A stretch of DNA of 49,744 nucleotides. Source: a candidate division FCPU426 bacterium (lineage in GTDB: Bacteria > Oederibacteriota > JAAXVQ01 > JAUVAV01). The stretch lies in NCBI GenBank assembly GCA_030591525.1, contig JAUVAV010000025.1, positions 1 to 49,744 of the forward strand. The letters are read 5' to 3'. The stretch's first letter is position 1. The number at the start of each line of letters is the position of its first letter. Below the pieces are notes generated by a model. That model did not search any database and was not told the origin of the DNA. It saw only the letters and a list, made by a program, of their open reading frames with translations. The position numbers and the translations under genes are program-made. Positions 1-7,023 of this stretch are shown here, piece after piece.

Positions 1-257
1 CCGCTCACTCCGGAGGGCCAGACAGGTTCACCCCCTGGCCCCGGCAGCACGGGTTGCGGGGATAGGCCCAATTTTGCCAGCGCTTGCCGCGCGCACCAGC
101 GGCCGGTGGCATACTCTTTTTGCCGCTTTAAATTGGCGCCGGCTATACTGCATCTTTCTTCCGGCCGAATAACCCGGGTGGTTTTTAAAGTATGCGTACC
201 TGCCAGGTGAATATTACGTGCCGCCAATAAATGAGCCGGATGAGAGAAAAAATTCAT
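1..257 (-). CDS. 4'-phosphopantetheinyl transferase, EntD/Sfp-like, N-terminal part (cut by window edge)
   Basis: A minus-strand reading frame opens with ATG at 257, three bases after the stop of the FabZ-like gene, and stays open to the left edge (about 85 codons). It contains KRQKEYATGRWCARQALAKL followed by a proline/glycine stretch and GEPVWPSGV. This is the conserved N-terminal region of EntD-type phosphopantetheinyl transferases (R-x-x-E-[FY]-x-x-GR-x-x-AR-x-AL, then GEPxWPxGxxGS). Family members load the 4'-phosphopantetheine arm onto the serine of carrier proteins, which fits the lone ACP four genes upstream. The catalytic Mg-binding residues lie beyond the edge and cannot be checked. 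It is probably translationally coupled to the preceding gene and part of the same operon. Confidence 0.8.
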   Translation of the reverse strand, partial: MNFFSHPAHLLAARNIHLAGTHTLKTTRVIRPEERCSIAGANLKRQKEYATGRWCARQALAKLGLSPQPVLPGPGGEPVWPSGVS

Positions 258-260
258 GTT

Positions 261-788
261 TTATTCCAGAAAACAGACCTCATTAATCGAAACACTGCAA
301 ACTTTTTGCCCGGAAATAACCTGGCCGACCACAGTGCCCAAATAAGCTTCCTGTTCAAGTTTTTTAACTACCAGCAGGACCTCTTTTCCGGGCAGAACCG
401 GCTCTAAAAAATACGCGCCCAAAACTTTAGTCGCCCTCACTGGTATCGGTTTAGCCTGCTCCTCAATGTGCGGCTGTTGTTTAGACATAAAATAATAGAG
501 ACATAAACCTGCCTGGCCGATCATTTCCAGCTGCAAGGTGCCGGGATAGATGGGAAAATCCGGAAAATGCCCCTGAAAAACCGGATCATCTTCGGATATT
601 CGGCGAGAACCTATAATTATACCCTGTTGCAAATCCAGGCCGATTAAGTGATCAATTAAAAGAAAGGGCTCACGATGAGGGATGATTTTTTTAATGCTTT
701 GCCGGTCATAAGATATTCTTTCGGCCAGAGCATCCAGATCAGCCAGGGGCTTTTTGCGATAGGTTTTTAAAACCTCAGCATAATCCAT
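261..788 (-). CDS. FabZ-like 3-hydroxyacyl-ACP dehydratase
   Basis: Hot-dog-fold dehydratase of 175 residues. The FabZ signature is present: PHREPFLLID (res 37-46), FQGHFPDFPIYPG (71-83) with catalytic His74, and LQLEMIGQAG with catalytic Glu88. It would dehydrate 3-hydroxyacyl-ACP to the trans-2-enoyl-ACP. It has about 30 extra N-terminal residues compared with housekeeping FabZ, so it is likely a pathway-dedicated paralogue. The ATG directly abuts the TAA of the alpha-oxoamine synthase gene (no gap), and the phosphopantetheinyl transferase begins 3 bases after its stop, so all three are probably co-translated. With the ketoreductase and enoyl reductase of this operon it completes a keto-processing set. 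Substrate chain length cannot be read from the sequence. Confidence 0.88.
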   Translation of the reverse strand: MDYAEVLKTYRKKPLADLDALAERISYDRQSIKKIIPHREPFLLIDHLIGLDLQQGIIIGSRRISEDDPVFQGHFPDFPIYPGTLQLEMIGQAGLCLYYFMSKQQPHIEEQAKPIPVRATKVLGAYFLEPVLPGKEVLLVVKKLEQEAYLGTVVGQVISGQKVCSVSINEVCFLE

Positions 789-2045
789 TTACATTTTTAA
801 CCCTTTAACCACAACATCTTCTATGATATTGCAGGCTTCATCCATCTCGGCCTTGGTTAATTGGGAAGAAACCGAAATCCGGAATCTTCGGGATTGGGCC
901 GGAACCGCCGGAAAATCCACGGGTTGTAAAAATAAGCCGCGTTTCTGAATCTCCGTGGCCATTTGAAATAATTTCTCGCCCGATGAGCCTATAATAATCG
1001 GGATTACATGCGACTCGGTATTTCCGAGATCGAGTTTCAAATCCGAGAGATTTTTCTTTAGATAATTAACATTTTCCCAGAGTTTATCGCGCAGAGTTGA
1101 ATCCCGGGTAGCCACTTCCAGGGCTTTAATCAGGCCGGCAACTATTACCGGCGAGGGCGCGCAAGAAAAGTGGTAGGGCGATGAATAGCATTTGAGATAA
1201 CGGGTTAATTTCGCGTTCGTGCAGATAAAGCCGCCCACCCCGCCAAATGATTTACTGAACGTACCAAAAGTCACACCCATCTTGTGTTCCAGCCCAAAGT
1301 GTTCCGCCACTCCCCGGCCATGGGCTCCGAACATCAAGGTAGAGTGGGCCTCGTCAATATAAATAGCGGCCCGATATTGATCGCAGGCTTCGACTATTTC
1401 CTTTAACTTGACCAAATCCCCGTCCATGGAATAAACGCCTTCTACGGCAACCAGTGTCCGCCGGCCCTTGCTTTTCTCTAACATCCGGTTTAAAGATTCG
1501 ATGTTATTATGCTCAAAAAAGAGCATCTTGGCCCCGGATAAAGTCCCGCCATCCACCAGGCTTTTATGGCACTTTTCATCCAGAATAAAAATATCGCCTT
1601 TGCGCAGAATACCCTGGATTGCCCCCAGGTTTCCGCTCAAACCGCTGGAAAAAAGCAAACAGTCCTCTTTTTGTTTAAAATCAGCCAGCATCTTGGAAAA
1701 CTTAACATGTAAATCAAAAGTGCCGGATAATAGCGGCGCGCCGGAAGCTCCCAGTCCGTATTGATCCAAGGCTTCATGGGCGGCTTGTATGACTTCGGGA
1801 TGCGAGCAAAGGCCGAGATAATTATATGAAGTTAAATTAATGACTTTCCGCTTTTTATGGTCAAGATTGCTAAGAATCTCGGTGGTGGTTTTAGGAGTCC
1901 GTAACAATTGCTGCTCAAAAAAGCTGAAACAATAATTTATTCTCGGATCATTAATCCAGGTTTCAAACTCTTCCGGAGGGGCCAGCACGTCCGGATTATC
2001 GTTATATTGAAAATCAGCCAAACTGTAATTTAGAATATCTTCCAT
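789..2045 (-). CDS. PLP-dependent alpha-oxoamine synthase (BioF/KBL/serine palmitoyltransferase family)
   Basis: A 418-residue fold-type-I PLP enzyme. The family joins an acyl thioester to an amino acid with loss of CO2 and gives a 2-amino-3-ketone. Visible landmarks are SYNYLGL (73-79), the PLP-stacking His160 (DEKCHKSLVDG), the DEAHS motif (Asp231, His234) and the Schiff-base Lys265 in TFGTFSKSFGGVGGF. The N-terminus is about 40 residues longer than BioF, closer to serine palmitoyltransferase-like members. It sits between the ACP and FabZ genes of a beta-branching operon with no biotin genes, which argues for acyl-ACP release with an amino acid (serine, glycine or alanine not distinguishable) rather than biotin synthesis. 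The ATG at 2045 is preceded by AAGGA. Confidence 0.88.
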   Translation of the reverse strand: MEDILNYSLADFQYNDNPDVLAPPEEFETWINDPRINYCFSFFEQQLLRTPKTTTEILSNLDHKKRKVINLTSYNYLGLCSHPEVIQAAHEALDQYGLGASGAPLLSGTFDLHVKFSKMLADFKQKEDCLLFSSGLSGNLGAIQGILRKGDIFILDEKCHKSLVDGGTLSGAKMLFFEHNNIESLNRMLEKSKGRRTLVAVEGVYSMDGDLVKLKEIVEACDQYRAAIYIDEAHSTLMFGAHGRGVAEHFGLEHKMGVTFGTFSKSFGGVGGFICTNAKLTRYLKCYSSPYHFSCAPSPVIVAGLIKALEVATRDSTLRDKLWENVNYLKKNLSDLKLDLGNTESHVIPIIIGSSGEKLFQMATEIQKRGLFLQPVDFPAVPAQSRRFRISVSSQLTKAEMDEACNIIEDVVVKGLKM

Positions 2046-2084
2046 GAATATCCTTCACTAAAATGATTGCGTGTAATCGCTGCT

Positions 2085-2348
2085 TTATTTAACATTAATC
2101 CCGCCGGCCGCAGCGCCGGCTATGAATTTGTCCGCTAGCTCATCAATGGTATTGATATCCGCCAATTCCGAGCGGGGGATTTTTATATTCAATTCACGCA
2201 TCGAACAGGAAACCACTTCGATAATATCCAGACTGTTCGCGCCAAAGTCTTTCATGGATTTCTGAGGCTCAATATCCGATTCATTTAGATCCTCCAGGTT
2301 TTCCAGCATGTGCTTTTTAATTACAGCGTAAATCTTCTCTTTATCCAT
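2085..2348 (-). CDS. Acyl carrier protein, beta-branching donor-ACP-like
   Basis: Carrier protein of 87 residues. The phosphopantetheine attachment serine is Ser39 in DFGANSLDIIEV. The usual DSL motif is replaced by NSL within GANS, a form I associate with donor ACPs of HCS beta-branching cassettes (AcpK-type, GANS-[ILVM]-D). This supports a role in presenting acetyl to the HCS, although it is the only ACP in the window and may also carry the growing chain. No tryptophan marker of acceptor beta-branching ACPs is visible. It lies between the enoyl reductase and the alpha-oxoamine synthase, spaced 48 and 39 bases, and has a good ribosome-binding site (AAGGAG) before its ATG. Confidence 0.9.
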   Translation of the reverse strand: MDKEKIYAVIKKHMLENLEDLNESDIEPQKSMKDFGANSLDIIEVVSCSMRELNIKIPRSELADINTIDELADKFIAGAAAGGINVK

Positions 2349-2396
2349 TTGCTTCTCCTTGTTTTTTTTCCGTTAAATCTATTCCCCTGGGGGCGG

Positions 2397-3203
2397 CTAT
2401 TTTTCTTGCCCGCGGGTAAGGTATTGCATCATCAAATTATCTCGAAAAGGCATGCCTTTGTCTACTGTAATAATTTGTCCGTTTATAGCATCCATTAGTC
2501 CGCTGCACAAGGCCAAAAGCGCCTGACCACACTCTTCCGGGGTAAGTATCATTTCATCCGGGATCCCATGATTTTTAAGATAATCAAAAAATTCTTCCCC
2601 AAATATCTGGGAGAATGATTCGGTTTTCACCGTGCCAAACCGGATAATATTAACCCGGCTTCCTTCCGCAAACAAATGGATCGAGAGATACTTGGCAAAA
2701 AACTCCAGCAAAGCCTTGGAAGCGGCTACAAAATCATATCCGGGATAAAAATGATCCGGGCCGTCACTCGATATGCCTACAATATAGCGAGGATAACTGT
2801 TAAACTGCCGCTTTATTTTGCGGGTGTATTCTATCAGAGGCCAGGTACTATATTCAAGGGTTTTAAACAATGATTTTTTCTTATACTCATCCAAAGACAT
2901 AGTTCTCTGGGCAAAACCCACATTGCTGATAAATACATCAAGCTTTTTTTCTTGTTTTGAAATTTCTGCCAGTAATTTATCTGTATCTTCATCCTGAGAA
3001 ACATCTGCTTCTATTAAAACCGGTTTTATCGCATTAATCTCCTTGAATTGCATATAAAGTTGTTCATTATCTGCTGAACCCCATTTATAAGTTAGATAAA
3101 GCCTGGCACCGGCCCGGGCAAATTGCAGCGCCGCAGCCAACCCAATCCCCTTCGTGCCGCCGGTTATCAAAACAGCTTTGTTTTGGAGTTCAATTTGGAG
3201 CAT
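2397..3203 (-). CDS. SDR-family enoyl-ACP reductase, FabL/FabI-like
   Basis: Short-chain dehydrogenase of 268 residues. The cofactor-binding TGGTKGIG is at 14-21. The catalytic pair is Tyr156 and Lys163 spaced Y-x6-K, the spacing of enoyl-ACP reductases FabI and FabL, not the Y-x3-K of ketoreductases such as the FabG homologue in this operon. The C-terminal GQIITVDKG resembles the FabL end. I infer it reduces an enoyl-ACP, possibly the 3-methyl-enoyl product of ECH2, leaving a saturated methyl branch. It starts 14 bases after the ECH2 stop; no strong ribosome-binding site is visible, so coupling is likely. The alternative is an atypical SDR with another substrate. Confidence 0.72.
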   Translation of the reverse strand: MLQIELQNKAVLITGGTKGIGLAAALQFARAGARLYLTYKWGSADNEQLYMQFKEINAIKPVLIEADVSQDEDTDKLLAEISKQEKKLDVFISNVGFAQRTMSLDEYKKKSLFKTLEYSTWPLIEYTRKIKRQFNSYPRYIVGISSDGPDHFYPGYDFVAASKALLEFFAKYLSIHLFAEGSRVNIIRFGTVKTESFSQIFGEEFFDYLKNHGIPDEMILTPEECGQALLALCSGLMDAINGQIITVDKGMPFRDNLMMQYLTRGQEK

Positions 3204-3217
3204 ATTACAGATGAATT

Positions 3218-3967
3218 CTACTTTCTATAGAGTTCTTCGATAGTTTTCTTGGTCTCGGGAAACGCAAAACTCAACTTATGCATAAAGTCCTCCTGGACCC
3301 TGGCTTCGATCAGTAATTTTTTCTTTCCAGCGCTCAAAGCATGTTTTAAAAGCTGGATGGATTTTACATTTTTTTCAATAATTTGCAAGGCAATATTTTC
3401 CGCTTTAGTCATAACTTCGGCCTGAGGTAAAATGTAATTAATTTGGGTATTTTTTTCAGCCAGTTCTCTTCCTTTGTAGGTTTTCCCGGTATACATCATC
3501 TCATTGGCAATATAATTACCTACCAATTCAGGCAGCAGGCGCGTACATCCCATTCCCGGCGTAAAACCCAGAGCCATAAAAACCACCCCATAACGGCTCT
3601 CCCGCGCGGCAATAACAATATCAGAACAGACAGCCATGATAAAACCGCCGCCTACGGCATGGCCTTCCATGGCTGCAATCACAGGAAAAGGCGTGTTAAC
3701 CAACCGTTCGGAAATCAATAGGTCTTTTACATGAATTTTCCCATCACACAAATCCAGGAGATTCTGCTTCTCCGCCCCTCCGGAAAAAACATCAGGCATC
3801 CCGGACAAAATAAGGACTTTAGGCTGATAATTATTTTCCAACTCGTCCAGGCTGGCAATTATTTCATGTACAAAATCATCCGAAAAAGTGTTTTTGTCCT
3901 TTTCATCCTTCATTTTTAAATAAGCTATGCCATTATCCTTTACTTCTGTTTCAATAATTCCGCTCAT
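3218..3967 (-). CDS. ECH2, PksI-like enoyl-CoA-hydratase-family decarboxylase of an HCS cassette
   Basis: Crotonase-fold protein of 249 residues. It follows the PksI/CurF-ECH2 pattern closely: KDKNTFS near the N-terminus, VFSGGAEKQNLL, PVIAAMEGHAVGGGFIM, RESRYG and the very typical GFTPGMGCTRLLPE. In this family ECH2 decarboxylates the 3-methylglutaconyl-ACP-type intermediate to a 3-methyl-enoyl (or exomethylene) product. Its ATG overlaps the stop of ECH1 by four bases (ATGA), so the two are translationally coupled in the order dehydratase then decarboxylase, as in known cassettes. It is unlikely to be a beta-oxidation hydratase because the catalytic glutamates of that family are not in their usual positions and the neighbours are HCS genes. 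Confidence 0.87.
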   Translation of the reverse strand: MSGIIETEVKDNGIAYLKMKDEKDKNTFSDDFVHEIIASLDELENNYQPKVLILSGMPDVFSGGAEKQNLLDLCDGKIHVKDLLISERLVNTPFPVIAAMEGHAVGGGFIMAVCSDIVIAARESRYGVVFMALGFTPGMGCTRLLPELVGNYIANEMMYTGKTYKGRELAEKNTQINYILPQAEVMTKAENIALQIIEKNVKSIQLLKHALSAGKKKLLIEARVQEDFMHKLSFAFPETKKTIEELYRK

Positions 3968-4782
3968 GCTTCCCCCTGTATCACCAAAGGCTTTTCCGGT
4001 TTATATTTGCCAAACCATGGCGGCGTATCTCCTTCATTAAAGGCCCGGATAGCTTTAATGACTTCCGGATTCTTTATCATTTCCAGTAATTTTTCCCTGG
4101 CCAGCAGAGTAGCCTGGTCGGTTTTTTTTCCAAAAAGCGCCTGGGTAAAACGCTTGGTTTCCGCCAGGGCCGCAGGCGAGGCACGGAAAAGTTTTTTTAT
4201 TACAGCTTTTACGGCTTGGGGCATCTCGGTCTCTAAAATAACTTCATCGACCAGATTTAACCGCTGCGCTTCCTCCACCGTAATTTTTTTAGCCGTTAAA
4301 ATCAAATACCGGAGTTTTTGCGGCGGTAATCGCAGCGAATATACAAAAGGCAGAACGTTAGCGGGAATCAAGCCTAAGATTACTTCGCTCATTTCAAAAG
4401 ACGCTTTTTCCGTGGCTAATACGATATCACACGCCCCCACCAGGCCAACCCCACCGGCTTTAACTGCTCCCTGGACCAAACAGATTACCGGTTGGGGGGC
4501 ATTATAAATACTGGATAATAATTCCACATATAATGCAATCGTCCTCTCGGCAATGGCATAATCCTGCTCCATGGACTGTAGTTCTGCCAGGTCCATACCC
4601 AGGCAAAAAGGGTCTCCCGACGAACGCAAAACTATAACTCTAATTTCTGCATTTGATATGGCCAAACCCAAAGCCGCCTGCAGAGCCTCCATACTCTTTT
4701 GGTTGAGCACATTCCCGGCCTGAGGATTATTCAGGGTAATTATGGCCGCTTGGGAATCAAGGTAAAAATCTATTAGCGGCAT
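3964..4782 (-). CDS. ECH1, PksH-like enoyl-CoA-hydratase-family dehydratase of an HCS cassette
   Basis: Crotonase-fold protein, 272 residues from the ATG at 4782. That start is preceded by TGGAG at 8 bases and follows the HCS stop by four bases; an upstream ATG at 4800 would overlap HCS and lacks a better site. Typical PksH-type segments are PFCLGMDL, PVICLVQGAVKAGGVGLVGA (oxyanion region) and MSEVILGLIPANVLPF, followed by the QKLRYLILTAKKIT stretch. In known cassettes ECH1 removes water from the HMG-ACP-like adduct to give 3-methylglutaconyl-ACP. It overlaps ECH2 by four bases. The match to the PksH subgroup rather than generic hydratases rests on the SE-x3-GLxPAxVLPF block. Confidence 0.85.
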   Translation of the reverse strand: MPLIDFYLDSQAAIITLNNPQAGNVLNQKSMEALQAALGLAISNAEIRVIVLRSSGDPFCLGMDLAELQSMEQDYAIAERTIALYVELLSSIYNAPQPVICLVQGAVKAGGVGLVGACDIVLATEKASFEMSEVILGLIPANVLPFVYSLRLPPQKLRYLILTAKKITVEEAQRLNLVDEVILETEMPQAVKAVIKKLFRASPAALAETKRFTQALFGKKTDQATLLAREKLLEMIKNPEVIKAIRAFNEGDTPPWFGKYKPEKPLVIQGEA

Positions 4783-4786
4783 GTTA

Positions 4787-6016
4787 TCAACTCCAGGCAT
4801 ACTGGCGGCGAAAATCCTTGACCTCTTTTAAGACCAAATATTTTTGATCCTGGTAATGCTTGGCATACCAGTTGTCAAGCAGCGCCCAGTCCGGCCTAAC
4901 CTCCGGTTGTTCAACCTCAAGTTCCCGCTTTCTTTCTATCATCTCATATTCTTCAAAACTAACCTCTCTTCTCTGATCCAGGGCTTCATCGATTTTTAGA
5001 TCATCTATATGATTTTTGGCTCCAGGACAAATGCGCGCACTGTAAAACTCTCCGATAGCTCCGGAACCATAGGCAAAAAATCCGATCCGGTCGCCGGGAT
5101 TCGCTTTTTCGATACTTTTAAGCAAACCGCATAATCCAATAAAATTACTGGCTCCATACGTGCTTCCGACCCGCGCCGCATAGCGCAGCGAAGGCAACAC
5201 TTTCTGGTCAAAACTCTCCTTAATTTCCGATTTTTTCCGGGGCCGGGACAAATTGCAAAGTACGCGGTGGGCCTGAAAAGCCATACCGGGAAACGGCATA
5301 TGGTAAATATTATAGTTAAAATAATCATCAAAATCGAGGCCGGGGTTGACATTTTCCTGGTAATGCCGATAGGCCCCCTCCAAAGCATCCATATAACTGT
5401 ATAAACTCACCTCATTATTGCCCGCTTCCTGCCGGGCGGTCGGCCGAAAAGTATCATATATATCCGTGGTCCAAAACCCCTTGTTTTCGATCTCGTATTC
5501 TATAATCCGGGGATTCTCACTAATTAAGAGCGCGGCCGCGGCTCCGCCTAAAACAAATTCATGGTCTTTTCCGAAATGTTGGCGGCTGAAATCCGCAGCA
5601 ATCACTAAAGCCTTTTGGCCGCGATTTAATCCGGAAGCAATCCAATTAATCGCCGTGTCCAAACCCGCCACCCCGCTATAACAGGCATGCTTGCTCTCAT
5701 AATTCCTTACATTCGGATGCAACCCCAGCGCGCTATGTATATTAGTGCTGATCGGCTTGCCAAAATCCACCGACCCTTCCGTGCCTACGATCAGCATGCC
5801 AATATCTTTTTTATCTTCTTCGGTAAGCAGCGACCGGGCGGCATTGGCGCCCATGGTCACGGTATCTTCATATGGCGGATTAAGCGAACGGCTATTGATC
5901 AAATAATCATTCACTACTTGATCCGGATTTTTGCCGCGCGCCCGGGCAAGTTCCGCCTGCCGCATAAAAAGAGAGCAACCATATAAATTTATTTTCTCAA
6001 TTCCGATTTTTTTCAT
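4787..6016 (-). CDS. HMG-CoA-synthase-like beta-branching enzyme (HCS, PksG-like)
   Basis: Thiolase-fold enzyme, 409 residues from ATG 6016, chosen because GGGGAG lies just before it; an in-frame ATG at 6031 has no site. The HCS triad is visible: Glu80 in GTEGSVD, nucleophile Cys112 in ESKHACYSG, and His239 in NIYHMPFPGM. Enzymes of this type add the carbanion of acetyl-S-donor-ACP to the beta-ketone of an ACP-bound chain, starting a beta-alkyl branch. The linked ECH1, ECH2 and donor-like ACP make this role far likelier than mevalonate HMG-CoA synthase. A 262-base repeat-bearing gap separates it from the upstream ketoreductase, so a separate promoter or a repeat insertion within one operon are both possible. 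Confidence 0.9.
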   Translation of the reverse strand: MKKIGIEKINLYGCSLFMRQAELARARGKNPDQVVNDYLINSRSLNPPYEDTVTMGANAARSLLTEEDKKDIGMLIVGTEGSVDFGKPISTNIHSALGLHPNVRNYESKHACYSGVAGLDTAINWIASGLNRGQKALVIAADFSRQHFGKDHEFVLGGAAAALLISENPRIIEYEIENKGFWTTDIYDTFRPTARQEAGNNEVSLYSYMDALEGAYRHYQENVNPGLDFDDYFNYNIYHMPFPGMAFQAHRVLCNLSRPRKKSEIKESFDQKVLPSLRYAARVGSTYGASNFIGLCGLLKSIEKANPGDRIGFFAYGSGAIGEFYSARICPGAKNHIDDLKIDEALDQRREVSFEEYEMIERKRELEVEQPEVRPDWALLDNWYAKHYQDQKYLVLKEVKDFRRQYAWS

Positions 6017-6041
6017 GTAACTCCCCTTCATGAATTGTTAA

Positions 6042-6265
6042 GTATTGTCATTTCTAGCAAAGCCAGAAATCCCCCTGAGCCCTGGCAACTAAGCCAAGCG
6101 CTAAGTTACAAAGTGCCCGTCATTCCGGCATGATTTTAGCCGGAATCCAGAAAAACATTGTAATACAAGAAAAGATAATTCCTGGATACCGGCCTGTCCT
6201 GGATGGTTTAGTCCAGGGCTTCCGCCGGTATGACGAGCTCAACTCGCCTTTCCGCAACAGATACT
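6042..6265 (-). repeat. Composite palindromic repeat inside the biosynthetic operon
   Basis: The 262-base gap between the ketoreductase and HCS genes is filled by repeats. Positions 6119-6234 begin GTCATTCCGGCATG and end CCGGTATGAC with internal inverted repeats, related to the element at 39157-39303. Positions 6254-6265 (GCAACAGATACT, preceded by CCTTTCC) match the right end of the element at 9650-9815, and 6042-6075 resembles the interior of that same element. It looks like a nested insertion of two repeat families. No open frame of gene quality is seen. Confidence 0.7.
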
Positions 6266-6278
6266 AGCTAGTCCTCTT

Positions 6279-7019
6279 TCACGGCGCATAGGTCAAACCA
6301 CCGGAGACGCGAATCACTTCGCCATTAATAAAATTGGCTTCTTCAGAAATCAAAAAATTAACTAAATTAGCTATATCTTCAGCAGAGCCCACTTTTTTTG
6401 CCGGACAGTGCTGCAGCCAAAATTTATGCAGGCTTTCCGAGAGATGATCCTTGGTCATGTCCGTAGGCACATACCCGACAGTCACTACATTGGCGGTAAT
6501 TCCCTTGGCCCCGTATTCCTTGGCCAGTGTTTGGGTCATTCCGATCAAACCGGATTTACTGGCTGCGTAATTAATCTGTCCGCTGCATCCGGCCTGGGCC
6601 AGGGATGAAATATTGACTATCTTCCCTTTATGGTTGGAAAGAAAATGCATTAATAAACTCCGGATAACGTAAAAAGGGCCGCTGAGATCGGTTGCTATTA
6701 CTTCATCCCATTCCGCATTGCTCATCATGGCCGCGGCATTATTTCTGACTATGGCCGCATTGTTAATTACCGCCGTAATATCTTCAAAGTCGTCAATCAT
6801 GGTTTCTATCGTTTTTTCGACCTGATCAGGTTCTTTTAGCTCCATCGGATAATATTTTATTTTAACCTTGGGATTTACTTCCCGGGCTAATGCCAGCGTT
6901 TCCTCCGCCGCATTTTTATTAGCTACATAGGTAAAGGCGCAGCCATGTCCGGCCGCCGCCGTTTTTAAAACCATGGCTCTGCCAATACCCCGCGAACCGC
7001 CCGTAATTATGACATTCAT
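6279..7019 (-). CDS. FabG-like 3-oxoacyl-ACP reductase
   Basis: SDR ketoreductase of 246 residues. It has the NADP-binding TGGSRGIG at 6-13, NNAA at 86-89, catalytic Ser138, Tyr151 and Lys155 (Y-x3-K in INYAASKSG), and the C-terminal SGGLTYAP end of FabG proteins. It reduces 3-oxoacyl-ACP to the 3-hydroxyacyl-ACP. It starts four bases after the KS2 stop with GGGGTG before the ATG, so it is coupled to the two ketosynthases. Together with the FabZ-like and FabL-like proteins it gives this operon its own complete reductive cycle, separate from the housekeeping fatty-acid genes, which are not in this window. Confidence 0.9.
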   Translation of the reverse strand: MNVIITGGSRGIGRAMVLKTAAAGHGCAFTYVANKNAAEETLALAREVNPKVKIKYYPMELKEPDQVEKTIETMIDDFEDITAVINNAAIVRNNAAAMMSNAEWDEVIATDLSGPFYVIRSLLMHFLSNHKGKIVNISSLAQAGCSGQINYAASKSGLIGMTQTLAKEYGAKGITANVVTVGYVPTDMTKDHLSESLHKFWLQHCPAKKVGSAEDIANLVNFLISEEANFINGEVIRVSGGLTYAP

Positions 7020-7023
7020 TTTT

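Noticed and set aside
789-2045. BioF (biotin synthesis) as the identity of the PLP enzyme
   Set aside because: No other bio genes nearby, a longer N-terminus, and a position inside a beta-branching operon; family membership stays, but not the biotin role.
3218-4782. Two crotonase genes as a beta-oxidation or leucine-degradation pair
   Set aside because: They match PksH and PksI subgroups, follow an HCS gene and are joined by overlaps; no acyl-CoA dehydrogenase or thiolase is present.
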